This document shows positions 53,151-63,237 of a DNA stretch of 64,000 nt, one piece after another. The stretch's first letter is position 1, and the number at the start of each line of letters is the position of its first letter. Made by a program: the position numbers and the translations under genes. This DNA is from Choristoneura fumiferana (taxonomy: Eukaryota > Arthropoda > Insecta > Lepidoptera > Tortricidae). The stretch is taken from the NCBI RefSeq assembly GCF_025370935.1, contig NC_133472.1, positions 19,390,925 to 19,454,924 on the forward strand. The letters are read 5' to 3'. The notes under the pieces are model-generated. The model did not search any database, was not told the origin of the DNA, and saw only the letters and a program-made list of their open reading frames with translations.

Positions 53151-54640
53151 ATCTCAGCCGCTTGAACCGCGGAACTTCGGAGATATCATTCCTTGAAAAA
53201 AAAAACGGATTCCGGGATTATGATAAAACATTGTCGTATTTATGTGTTTAGCCATGTACTGTAAACCTATCATTTTCGTTAGTAAGAACTGATGTAAATT
53301 CACTTTCATCAGTTTCAGTGCACTCAAAATTCTCATCGTCATCATCGTCATCGTTGTTATTAAAGTCAAAAGTTTTTAACATTTCAATGACCGGACGAGG
53401 CAAAGATATTCTTTTCAGGCTATTTTGACGTCTTGTCAGCCTTGTATTGGATACGACTGGATCGGAAGACTCAAGTGCTCTTTGGAACGAATCTTTAATA
53501 CTGTGCTGTCTATTGTCTTTCCGGCTACGGTGTTCGCGATCATATCGCCAAAATTTGTTTCTGGACTGTCCAGCCTGTTCGGACTGCAATCCTATTGGCA
53601 GCGCTAAACTTTCAATAATGTTTTGGCCGTGAACTAAACTAAAATTTTGTGCATAGTTGTGGTCATGGGGTGCCAGTTACAAGGCTCTACGTATTTTTTT
53701 GCCAAAATTTTGTTAAAATTGCCGAATTTTACAGAGTCGATGGGCAGCCCACAATTTATGGCGACAAGAATGACATGTATATCGTCCACAAGCCATCTAT
53801 TTGGCCCAAGTATGTCGGCAAATATTCCGCGATTTTCGTAAGTGGAAAAGACCCGTCGAGCTGTATTGCCGTCATTCGTTGTTCCGGATCTGGGTCGGAC
53901 AACGTCGACGAGTAATCCTAATTGCCCGTCCCTTATTTCCGCTTGTATCCTTTTTTTGCGGTCTTCGGTTATTTTCCAGCTTCGGATGAATTTGAGACTC
54001 GGCATTGTCTTACACTGGGGTCATTTTTATATCCTAAATGGAGCAAAAACTTCAAACACCTTATGAACGCATGAAGGGGACTCCATACCATTTTTTATTG
54101 CTTCTTCGTCAATCGGCGTAGAGAATGCCAAATCAAAATCATTAAATTTTGTGGATGTCATATTTACAAATGGGGCATCTAAGTTGTGAATACGTATTAT
54201 GTATGATATTTATACACTTTACCATCAATGATGCTCAAGGTAAGATTGCAAGTCGTTTTTATACTGAATTCTTTGGATGTCACTGCCGTGATTGGAGCTA
54301 AGTGTCGCAATTGATCCTCTACATAATCTTTTTCCCCAAGAATAAGGTCTTTTGACTCTTTTCAGTATTGAATATGTAAAGGTCTGCAGGATCTAAAAGA
54401 CTGGGGAGTTGAATTTAACCACAAAGTTTCTTTGCGACCGGTTTCAACTATTCTTAAGGGCACAAACGTCGTGGCAAAGATGGTATTTTCGTCATACGAA
54501 GGATCTTGGGGAGATTTTTGTGTATAAAAGGATTGGCCTGTACTGCCATCAAAGCCCCATGACCATGACCCTTCACAAATTTCGGTGAAATGTTCTCGTT
54601 CACAGTATTCGTTAATTATATCATCTCAGATCACACTTTC
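53151..54640 (-). pseudogene. Transib (RAG1-like) transposase, nearly whole catalytic region
   Basis: Minus-strand order: SWSWGFDGSTGQSFY with the first Asp (codon at 54548-54550), ENTIFATTFVPLRI, TPQSFRSCRPLHIQY, LTLSIIDGKVYK with the second Asp (54224-54226), a CPIC zinc-binding pair, GTTNDGNTARRVF, RWLVDDIHVILVAINCGLPID, MTTTMHKILVHG, and LQSEQAGQSRNKFWR, then DREHRSRK with the Glu (53578-53580). This is the DDE order of Transib transposases, the family from which RAG1 came; the C-CP and HK-L-H...SE-N-SRN segments resemble RAG1. The two Asp codons are 108 codons apart, the RAG1 distance. Stops and shifts occur between 54230 and 54005 and at about 54370. Transib ends were not found. Confidence 0.7.
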
Positions 54641-54644
54641 CTTA

Positions 54645-55000
54645 ATTTCTATGAAACAGAAGTACATAGGTCGAATAATTCTTTGATATTTTGTAGATTT
54701 TGAGTGTGCATTATTGTGTATGACCAGAATTAGGATGTGGGTTGACATTATCCCATGGCCTTATTAGAGTTTTAACTTTGCGGGAGCTATTCTTCCAATG
54801 TCCCGGTACTTGAATTTAAACGGCTTCCAAAAATACATTATTGGATTTTGAAGCGTGCCGTGAATGAAGATCATAAAATAATGTTTTCAGTGATTGATAT
54901 AATGTTTCGCAGTAGATTTGGAGTTAAACCTTGACTATGATAACCAATATAAGATGTGGGGGAATATATCCCTTCGCCTGATTAACGAAAACTATGGTCT
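54645..55000 (+). repeat. Repeat family X, copy 3
   Basis: 54905-54985 encodes LELNLDYDNQYKMWG and, after a one-base slip, EYIPSPD, as in copies at 34723-35028 and 37385-37465. The first part (54645-54785) matches 37070-37240 in reverse, so the two halves are arranged differently in the two copies. It lies just upstream of the Transib gene. Confidence 0.55.
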
Positions 55001-55199
55001 ATTTCTAAAATGAAGATACTAAAATGACAGTCTGAAATGTCAAAAGTAAAACTAATGTGGCCAGCATAAAAGGAACAGTGCTGCTCCATGATTGCGGTTT
55101 CGTAAATAACCGATAAAATGTATATTTTACGATAGCAAAAATAACATAATAGTATTCAATATTCTACTTTCCATTTTGTAAATATAAATGCACTTTTTT

Positions 55200-55285
55200 A
55201 GACCGGTCTGAGTGGAGAGCCTTGGGGGAGGCCTATGTCCAGCAGTGGACGTCTTTCGGCTGACATGATGATGATGATGATGAAA
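55200..55285 (+). mobile_element. RTE-like LINE 3' end
   Basis: The codons WRALGEAYVQQWTSFG then a stop, followed by (ATG)n at about 55262-55285, form the C-terminus and tail of an RTE-type LINE, common in moths. Compare 52893-52945. Confidence 0.6.
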
Positions 55286-55371
55286 TGCACTTTTACGATA
55301 AAGTGATTAAATCTAAGCACAGGTAAAAATGCAGTGTTCATCACTTAGTGCCAACGTAAAAAATAATACAG

Positions 55372-55620
55372 AGGGGCTACTATAAAACTAGAAAAACGAA
55401 GTAAGTATGGCACCGTCCCTTTCACTCGCGTGTTAAATGAGATAAGCGTCAGCGGGACGGCAACATACGGGGTTCGAGTTTTGCATTTCGTAGTTAGGGC
55501 CAGCAGGGCTACTACGAAATTCGAAAGTCGATGTTCGTGGCGTTCCGTCCTTCTGACACTACTATTTAGTGCGGGGATGGGAGGGGCGTTGCGGTACGAG
55601 CTTTGATTTTCGAATTCCTC
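55372..55620. mobile_element. Two worn copies of CAGGGCTACTAC MITE
   Basis: 55372-55505 runs from GGGGCTACTATAAAAC to ATTTCGTAGTTAGGGCC; a second begins at 55506 (GCAGGGCTACTACGAAATTC) and runs to about 55620. Same family as 38260-38389. Confidence 0.65.
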
Positions 55621-55820
55621 AGATATCACACAACGTCATTGTTCATGTTTTTCGTATTCAAGTGGTATTCAACCGATTTTCGTTACTTTACTCGTATTGT
55701 CATCGGATGTGATCAGTGCGTTTTCTCATGTTATTGTTGCTGTTGAAGTTATTTGTTAAATTTGTTGAGATAGACTTTTTATTTGTTAATTTTGTTTGGT
55801 CGTGTTTTTGTTGAGTTTTG

Positions 55821-56040
55821 TTTGATTAAACATGGACTCTGAGCAGCCAAGTACTCCGTCGCATAGACGACAGCGAAGAAATACTTTCGCCTCGGGAAAA
55901 ACGGAAACGTCAACCTCTTAGCAAAGCCGAGAAGTGTATGGTTGTAAATACGTACAAATATGTATACACAGAGGCCAAAGGATGAAATTGAAACTTAAAC
56001 ATCAACATCTATAAAAAGTCGAAATATCTCGAAAACGGTC
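55821..56040 (+). pseudogene. N-terminal piece of a transposase-like protein
   Basis: From an ATG at 55832 the frame reads MDSEQPSTPSHR, then in the next frame LSPREKRKRQPLSKAEKC and MVVNTYKYVYTEAK, then after another shift SIKSRNISKTVA. A Ser/Thr-Pro start, a basic stretch and a VVNTYKYV helix resemble the N-terminus of an IS630-type transposase known from moths and aphids. Nothing of the catalytic part follows. The family call is from memory and weak. Confidence 0.35.
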
Positions 56041-56970
56041 GCATTTATATTAGACCTATTTTACCTTTTCTAGAATGTCCTAAGTGCCCTACATTTTAGT
56101 ACATCACGGATCCGTTCATATTTTAATATTTTACGACATACATACATAGGTACCTACAAAATCTTTCGGTGATAACCGGTTGCGGCACATCACTCACTAC
56201 TTATGAGACGCAGAAAACAGGTAACACATGAAACGTCATTTTAGTATCTCGAATTATGGGACGGACCATAGGTAGGTATGTAGGTATGTCTGCCCCACGA
56301 GCTGCGCGCGCGACGACCTGCTGCTGCACGTGGTTGTGTAATGACCATTACGATACAGCCGTGTTCATAATAGAATCCAATGTCGTAATGCTGGTCATTA
56401 CCTGTGGTTTTTGTTCGCATAATTGAGGATTTACTATATGGGTGTAGATAAAATAAATATTCAAAAATATCAAACTCTGTATAAGCAATTAAACAAATTG
56501 TCATTCAAGTTCAGTCACAATTTTTACCTACAACAAGTTTGTAATGGGAACGTCTGCATGTTTTAGTCTATGATTGTACGATGGTGTGACGTTTTATTTA
56601 ATAAAAATGTTTGTATTGTGGTATTATAATATTATTAGCTGCTTAATCACTTGAACAACATGTAATTTTGCTTACTTGAGTAGCGAATTGTTACTTACGT
56701 GCAGGTTCACGCTCACATTTGGAGTCACAATCAAAAATTAGTTCGTTCGCCGCTCATGAATGTCAAAGTCGCACTAAAGTCCGTTGCACCTTCAACGGGC
56801 CAAAGCAGTGTAACAGGATGAGTGTTCGGATCGATATATCTAGTACGTTAGTACATATATATCAATATTTACAGCTAATGTAATTATGTAAAACAACAAA
56901 TTGATATTTTATGTATTATAGGCTCCACAATGGATGACTAGACAAACTATTTTGCATCGGGGCTCGTATC
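56041..56970. other. Intergenic, small palindrome only
   Basis: A short inverted pair, GTAATGACCATTACGA/TCGTAATGCTGGTCATTAC, spans 56338-56401. No gene. Confidence 0.45.
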
Positions 56971-57429
56971 GTAGAGTGTAAAATCAATAACAGGCGGAGG
57001 AAGTCACCTCTAGCGCATATCATTCCGGTTTCATTTATCAAAAAACTAACAATTTGGATAATACTAAAGGATTTACTGATTTTAGTTATTATTTTTTTAT
57101 TCTATTCCTAGTCTGAAGTAGAATGTCTGACCTACACAGAAAGGTTCTTACTGCTTAGGTGCATCACTCATACATAAATCTCTAGTTCTAACTCCGCGGA
57201 GGTTTCGAGAAATATCCGAGATCAATATTCAAAAATTAGGGTTGTCACAAAGGTCGCAGGCAATTGAATTTATTGCAATTTTCCTAATACACTTCATAGG
57301 GTGATTTGGTATCGATAATCATTTAAATGAACAATATTTTTTCTAGTAATTCAGTTTCTGTGGTCAAGAAAATATAATTTTCATCTCCGATACCATGTGA
57401 CCACTCTTGTTCTGTTATAGTGTCATCTT

Positions 57430-57975
57430 CGTCATCATCATCCTCATCTGTAATTGTATCGTCGCCAACGGCCTTTCTCAAATCTCGAACAGCAGCTGGT
57501 AGTGGAAGACGCCTTGAAAACTTTTGACGACGACGAACGTTGGTTATTGAAATGGCGGGATCTCATGATTCCGATTCTCGGTGGAATAGATCAATTATAG
57601 TCTTTTTCCTGTCCACTTTTCGACAATGGTGCTCTCTGTCTCTACGCCAGTATTTATTGTTTGGCTCATTGTTCCGAGAGCATACCTATTGGAAGGGCAT
57701 TAGATTCGATGATCTAAAGTTTTGTGAACAGTCACCGTCATGGGGTGCTAATTATATAATGTTACATCTTTTTCGGCCACTGCATGGCAATAATCACCAA
57801 ACTTTTTGGAGTCAATTGGCAACTCACAGTAACATGATATTGTGACTAAAATATTATAGAAGTCATCGAGTAGGGCTGATTGTAGACCTAAGATATCAAC
57901 ATAGCGGTATTTATCGGATAGCGCAGTCCAGTATTGCAGGTTGGGTAAGCCCCTGCTGAGGCAAAGAGGCGCCAT
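57430..57975 (-). pseudogene. Second Transib-like fragment, C-terminal part
   Basis: Minus-strand frames give DKYRYVDILGLQSALLDDFY, then ELPIDSKKFGDYCHAVAEKDV, then IGMLSEQ (Glu codon at 57672-57674) with a stop, then KYWRRDREHHCRK and DDDDEDD. These follow, in order, the same segments of 53151-54640 (DILGPNRWLVDDIH, GLPIDSVKFGNF, IGLQSEQ, KFWRYDREHRSRK, and the acidic end). The first two catalytic Asp are absent. Sequence divergence from the first copy is large, so they are different subfamilies. Confidence 0.65.
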
Positions 57976-58487
57976 GGGTCTGTAGCGGCTCCATGGTGCC
58001 TCACCCCCGTTCCTCCAGACTATGTGTGTTGGCGTGGGGTTTCAGCAAAAGCCTAACGAGGGTGGACCGCTTCCCACGCCACTCATACACTTTCATCAAA
58101 ATTTTGTATGGTTATTTATAATTATTTTTTCCACTGGTAGGTTTTCATGCTCACTGAAATTGAATTTGTGAGAAAGCTATTTTTGTGGTCTTATTAGAAA
58201 TTATTATAAGTAAAGAACTTAATATAATTTTAAATCAGGAATCCTGACTAACCACTAAAAAGGAAAGGTCAGTTCTGGTGACAACCCTAACGCGTTAGTT
58301 TAAAGTTAATTTTCTCGAAACCTCCGCGGAATTAGAACCAGAGATTTTTATGACTGATTCACCTAAGCAGAAAGAACCTTTCTGTGTAGGTCAGACATTC
58401 TACTTAAGCCAAGGAATAAAATAAAAAAATAAAAACTAAAATCAGTTAATTCTTTAGTATTATCCAGACTGTTACAGTTTTATGATA

Positions 58488-59216
58488 TAGAGGTGGACAT
58501 TATTTAACGTCACCGGTTACAGTAACCAGTGACGTGACCAGTCACCGAATCACTGCTTTCATGTCAAGCGACAAAGTGGTGATTTTTGTAACGAGCTTCT
58601 TTTGAGGTGATGCGAGTTTCGTTTCAACGTCATAGACGTCACGAACGGAACGAAACGAATGACATGGTTTCACGTTTCACTCAAGCGACAAGTGGTGATT
58701 TTTGTAACGAGCTGCTTTGTTTGTTGTGATGCGATTTTTGTTTCAACGTTATAGACGTTAAGTACATACGGAACGGATGATATGGAATGGAGTCAAAATT
58801 ATAGCCGCTTACCCTTACCCGCTGTAAGAGTTTGGTTGGCGCCTTACATGAATTTAAATATTATTTGTATTGCAGTAAGGTATAAATTAGGTTGATAGAA
58901 GAATCCTACTATATTAATTAATAAGTATTATAAAGTATCAGTTACAGTTACAGAACTTAAAGTTTAAATTAGCCATCATGAAGTAATTGATATGACTACA
59001 GGCAAAATTCACGCTTGTGATAAATAACGTCATAGCTCAATAGCTTAATACTACGTTAAATACTCGGTTACAGTGACAGTCACAAAACGTGTCACCGCAC
59101 CGCGTACGTACAATGAAATAAACTGGTTGCTAAAATCATTAGTAACCTAACCAGTGACGTGATTCTTGTCACCTCACCAGTTTCGTTTCGTTTCGCTCAA
59201 ATCACGTAACGACCCA
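58488..59216. mobile_element. hAT-like non-autonomous element, 8-bp duplication
   Basis: TTATGATA occurs on both sides (58480-58487 and 59217-59224). The insert starts TAGAGGTGGACATTATTT and ends GTAACGACCCA. It has a tandem pair of about 118 bp (AAGCGACA-GTGGTGATTTTTG at 58563 and 58683) and GTCACCGGTTACAGTAACC- and CAGTGACGTGA-like words near both ends. No coding frame. Confidence 0.8.
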
Positions 59217-59364
59217 TTATGATAAATGAAACCGGAATGATATGCGCTAGAGGTAACTTCCGCCGCCTGTTATTGATTTTACACTCTACTACGAGGGTTG
59301 CCTTTTAAGTTGTGTTGTTTGGAAAAACCAAAAACAATTTAAGTGTTAAATGGTATGATATGTA

Positions 59365-60667
59365 AGAAGTGGTCCGGATAAAATGTAGCAAGTCGTTTTA
59401 GTAGTATTTGAATAAAAGTAAAGGTAGTTTCGTAAATGTTTATTATACATGAAAAATGGATGAATTTAACTTTTTAATTATGTACATTAATAATATCAAT
59501 TCTACTTTAGCCATGCCAAAATTTGCGTACTTTAGCTTTTGTTCTTTTCATGAGAGTTTGAACATGGGCCTTGTCGATGTTTTTGACTTGGTTTCTCCAC
59601 TTTTTTCTAAAATCTTGAATGTTTCCAGCTACGGATTTTGTGTTTTTGAGTTTTTTTTTTTTTCATATGAGCCCACTAACGCTCAATTGGGTGAAGCTCT
59701 GGGCAATTAGGTGGGTTCGCCTCTTTTGGGACAATATGGACTTTATTCGCAGAATAAAAATCTTTAGCTTTTTTTCCATAATGGCAAGAAGCTAGATCAG
59801 GCCAAAAGAACACAGATGTATTGTGTTTACGTATAAGTGGTAATAACCGCTTAACCAGACATTCTTTTACGTAAATATCGCCGTTAACCGTGCCCGTTGT
59901 AATGAATTCTTCACTTTTTAGACTGCAAGTGCATATGGCTTGCCAGATCATATACTTTTGGGGATATTTGCTGGCCATTTTGCATTTATGTTTAGGGTTG
60001 ATATTATCCTTTTGACTAGCAACATAGAATTCTTGGGCCGGAATTTGTTTGAAGTCGGCAACAACGTACGTCTCGTAATCCATCACGCAGCAGTCGTACT
60101 TTGTGAAGAAATTCATGTATAACTTCCTAGCCCTTGATTTAGCCACTTTCTCCTTTTCAGGCGTCCTGTCTGGAACTTTTTGAACAAATGTTTTCAGTCC
60201 ACTATTATGTTTAGCTCGATGAACCATAGACTTAGTAGTTCCTAACGTTTCGGCAAGTTTTCCCTCGGAAATGTTAGGGTTAGTCTTATAAGCAGTTTTG
60301 ATTTTTTTTACGATATTTTTGTCCTGAAACCCTCTTTTTCGACCGGAAACGGGTTTCCTTTCGATGGTCAACCTCTCCTTGTAGCATCGGTAAACTTTTC
60401 CGACAGAAGATCTAGGCAGATTTAAATATTTGGCAACTATAACCTTACTCCAACTGGGATTTTCAAGGTGCGTGTTCACTATTAGTTTACGACGACTAAT
60501 TTCAGACGATGACATTATTGTAACTATAAAATATAATCACAACCTTGCAGCTAAAATGTATTCTTGGATTATCTATTTGACGTCTACCAAAGGATAGTCA
60601 TTTGTTTTATAATGTTTTCTTATTTAATTTAAAGTTTGTATAGCTACATTGTTTCCGGACCACTCCT
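59365..60667 (-). mobile_element. DD37E Tc1/mariner-type element, both ends present
   Basis: AGAAGTGGTCCGGATAAAAT at the left and its inverse ATTGTTTCCGGACCACTCCT at the right form the ends; TA stands on both outer sides (59363-59364, 60668-60669). Length 1303 bp. The transposase fills most of it on the minus strand. It has jumped into the mariner at 59285-61700. Confidence 0.93.
59676..60515 (-). pseudogene. DD37E transposase, one nonsense codon near the end
   Basis: A long open frame from the ATG at 60515: MSSSEISRRKLIVNTHLENP, a helix-turn-helix (AKYLNLPRSSVGKVY), a RKPVSGRKRGF linker, a second helix-turn-helix (SEGKLAETLGTTKSMVH), CCVMDYETYVVADF (first Asp), FFWPDLASCHYGKK (second Asp) and ELHPIER (Glu). 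Counting gives 37 residues between the second Asp and the Glu, the spacing of the DD37E group known from mosquitoes. A TAG stop follows directly where the family has Tyr (the YWA motif), and an A-run slip comes after. About 55 C-terminal residues are thus lost; otherwise it is unbroken for 279 codons. Confidence 0.88.
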
Positions 60668-60669
60668 TA

Positions 60670-61690
60670 ATACACTTTTTCATTCGATCGAACCAGTTTT
60701 CGAAACATTTATTCCAGTCCGAAGTCGGGGTCTCCAAAAGGGTCGTTTTGTATGCCTCAACCGCTTCTTCAGGCGTCCGGTACCGTTGACCACGAAGTCG
60801 TTGCTTGATTATTGGAAAAGTGAAGAAATCATTAGGGCTTAAGTCTGGGCTGTACTGCGGTTGTTCCAGATTTTCTACGTTTTGCTCTTTTAAAAACGCA
60901 ATTGTCTGCCGGGCGGTGTGCTAGCTCGCATTATCGTGGTGCAATACTATACGACACGTCTTGGGTTATTTTTTCGGAACTCGCCGATAACTTCAGGTAA
61001 ACAAACAGCGGTATACCAGTCACCATTAACTGTTTTACGGTGTTCGATCACGATGGTGGCAACGTGGCCATTTTTCGCTACAAACATGGCAACAATTTTT
61101 TTTAAAGTGCTCCGTGAGCGTATTACTTTGGTCGGTTTTGACTCATCTTGGAACACCCAAACAGTCGACTGCTGTTTAGAATCCTGATCGTAGGTATATA
61201 TCCAAGATTTGTCACCACTGATAATGTCATAAACTTGTTTAGAGTCTCCTCAGTTGAATTGCCGCAGTTTTGCGACCCCATCTAACGGGAGCCACTTTTT
61301 GGTCTTCGCTAAGTAAATGTGGTATCCAGCGTGAGATCAATTTTTTTACGTCTAAGTGATCATGTAAAATATACTCAGCGGCACAAAACATGGCCCACAC
61401 TTCATACAAAATTGCCACATTTTTTGCCGCTTAGTATATTTTGAACATTGGTCCCTGAAATGTTTAATGAACGGTATGTCGCCTGGCGATCTTCTCCTGG
61501 TTCTCCTGGGTTACGGCTGTTTTTGGTCGGCCTTCACGGTGCCTATCACTAAGACTAAGCAACCACGTAGAAATTCTAAATACCAGCGTTCCACAGCCCG
61601 GATGCATGGTGCTTTATTATTTAAAACCGTAGTCAGCTTTTCAAAGCACTCAAGAAGCGTTAAACCCCCTTTTGAGGTTGTTAAAAATTA
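60670..61690 (-). pseudogene. mariner transposase (DD34D), broken
   Basis: Minus-strand pieces: ERWYLEFLRG and HREGRPKTAVTQEN (N-terminal helix-turn-helix, about 61530-61660), RWIPHLLSEDQKVA (61290-61340), SGDKSWIYTYDQ (first Asp, about 61200), VFQDESKPTKVIRSRSTLKK and NGDWYTAVCLPEV (60990-61156), HHDNAS-stop-HTARQTIAFLKEQ (second Asp), QYSPDLSPNDFF (third Asp), and CFENWFDRMKKC. Thirty-four residues separate the last two Asp. There is one stop in the HHDNAS segment and several shifts N-terminally. Confidence 0.8.
61367..61442. mobile_element. 76-bp palindromic mini-MITE inside mariner
   Basis: AAATATACTCAGCGGCACAA returns inverted as TTTGCCGCTTAGTATATTT, with GGCCCACACTTCATACAAAA in the centre. 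It interrupts the mariner N-terminal frame. Confidence 0.75.
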
Positions 61691-61700
61691 TCACAAGTAA

Positions 61701-62083
61701 ATTTGAAATTACTATCGGATATGCTTATGTATTCGAAAAATATTACTGTCTATTGGACAGTTATTCTCATATGTTATTCCCATCTCCAAATTTTACCCTT
61801 TTCGGGCTGTCCAAGTCTGATTCAGAGTCAGTTCCTTTTGTCAACTTTGTCATCATCATTTGGAATAGCATCCGTGTCTAAAGGATTTCCATCTGAGTTA
61901 CAGCCAGTCAGATTTTCAATGTAAGCATCATCATTATTTTCTGATTCATCAATGCCATTACACACTCTTCCGTCACAATTAGTACAAAGCACTGAGCAAT
62001 TCTGTGTCTCGATCTCTCGATCTGGTGCGGCCTGGGCTTTATATCTTCCCTCTACACGCATAAGGACCAATGGTCAAAAACGA
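61701..62083 (-). other. Stretch with unrecognised Cys-bearing frame
   Basis: The minus frame 62070-61828 reads CSVLCTNCDGRVCNGID and an acidic end (PNDDDKVDK). I do not recognise it; the three close Cys could be part of a zinc-binding segment of a transposase, but there is no support for a gene. Otherwise no feature is seen. Confidence 0.25.
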
Positions 62084-62212
62084 CCAATACGCATTTGGAC
62101 CCATACGCATTTGGACCCATACGCATTTGGACCCATACGCATTAGGACCCATACGCATTAGGACCCATACGAATTAGGACCTATACGTATTAGGACCTAT
62201 ACGCATATGGAC
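62084..62212 (+). repeat. 16-bp tandem repeat array, left arm
   Basis: Eight units of CCATACGCATTTGGAC or close variants (CCATACGCATTAGGAC, CTATACGTATTAGGAC), exactly 16 bp apart from 62101 to 62212. The same word in reverse occurs four times at 63238-63310. Confidence 0.95.
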
Positions 62213-62428
62213 CATAATCAAATAGATTGAAAGAGTTAAGGTACTGTTTCCCATGCTCATTAATAGCATAAGGACCCTAAATGAGATACATGTCGTTTGT
62301 AAGATCATAATCATGGAGATATATGATTCCAGTTGTATGTTTTATAGACATATAATATATTCAAATTTAAGTTAACACATGCATTTTTAATTATAGCTTA
62401 AGACTTAAAATAATTACTAGGAACCGAA

Positions 62429-62904
62429 TCAACGTAGAGCTGACGATACGGTTAATTCAATCATCTCTAACACACTTTTAAATAATTTGTATAATATCAG
62501 TTGTGTGTACTTCATTGAAATCACTTGTGGCCGAGTTGGAATCTGGCCCTGTATAGTGAGTCCTGGATGTTTTTTTAAGGATGGTAGGTATTCAGCGTAG
62601 TCTTCAATTAGGTCTTCGAATTCGGTTTCATATATGCTCTTTAGTGCATCCAAATTTTGGCATTCTGCACGGATTCCATAAATTACATTTGTCTTTTCGT
62701 TGGCTAGACATGTGTGAAAGCCTTGCCTTAAAATAATTGTTCTTGAACTGTCAATTGTTACTGTTACAGAACATTCACTTTTTTTTACACATCGCCATAT
62801 AGTTGTTTAATTGATGTTCCTTCGAGAATTTTTATTATAGCGATAACCTGAGTGCAACAAGGTATCGTTTCCTTTCTGATTTTTGCAAAATATTAATTCA
62901 TCCA
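62429..62904 (-). pseudogene. FLYWCH zinc-finger protein inside inverted 16-bp arrays
   Basis: From an ATG near 62904 the minus frame reads MDELIFCKNQKGNDTLLHSG, YRYNKNSRRNIN, one stop (62808-62810), then TTIWRCVKKSECSVTV and a GFHTC end. Y-N, W-x-C, C and H-x-C are the FLYWCH zinc finger. It continues 100 residues (LDALKSIYETEFEDLIEDY, TRPQVISMKYTQ) with no known domain. The single stop is the only break. In insects FLYWCH domains head MULE transposases, but no DDE part follows, so it may be the N-terminus of one, or a carried gene. Confidence 0.6.
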
Positions 62905-63237
62905 TGACAAATAATATTAAATACGCCTAGTTAGTAACAGCAAGCCGCCTATTGTCACCTTGTGTCATTTGAATCATTGAAAGAAAATATGAAGTGGCCA
63001 GTAAGGTAAGGGCAGTAAGTGATAATAAAGAGTATTTATTTATACATCAGGAGGTGGACCAACGAGAAGTGGAAATAGGTACAGTCCTAATAAAACGGTT
63101 AGTCATCGTGTTTCCTACTTCTGGTCCGAAAATAAGCTCCTGAATAATAAATTAAATTTCGTACAAATGTTCCGATAACTTCATTGGTAGGTACGAGCCG
63201 GGGATAGAACCTAAGACCGTATTCACCGGTTCATGTG

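Larger units (their letters stand above)
56971..59289. mobile_element. Long-inverted-repeat element enclosing a Transib fragment
   Basis: The left arm, 56971-57254 (GTAGAGTGTAAAATCAATAA, AGCGCATATCATTCCGG, CCGCGGAGGTTTCGAGAAA, GGGTTGTCAC), returns inverted at 58271-58487 and 59217-59289; a 729-bp hAT-like insertion interrupts the right arm. Arms total about 285 bp each. The core of about 1 kb has a Transib C-terminal fragment on the minus strand (57430-57975) and a GC-rich block at 57930-58090 of unknown origin. Such long arms are not usual for Transib, so the core may have been captured. Confidence 0.75.
59285..61700 (-). mobile_element. mariner (DD34D) interrupted by a DD37E element and a mini-MITE
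   Basis: The left end ACTACGAGGGTTGCCTTTTA (on the plus strand, 59286 onward) is a mariner-type terminus. Coding is on the minus strand from about 61690 to 60670. A DD37E element (59365-60667) sits at a TA inside the last codons (after MKKC), and a 76-bp palindrome (61367-61442) sits in the N-terminal part. The right end was not found; it may be worn or lie near 61750. Confidence 0.75.

Noticed and set aside
57930..58090. GC-rich block as a host exon
   Set aside because: No frame is conserved and it sits in the core of a transposon; it resembles an unidentified repeat.
61828..62070. Cys-bearing acidic ORF as a piggyBac-type C-terminus
   Set aside because: Only three of the needed Cys/His are seen and no catalytic part is near.
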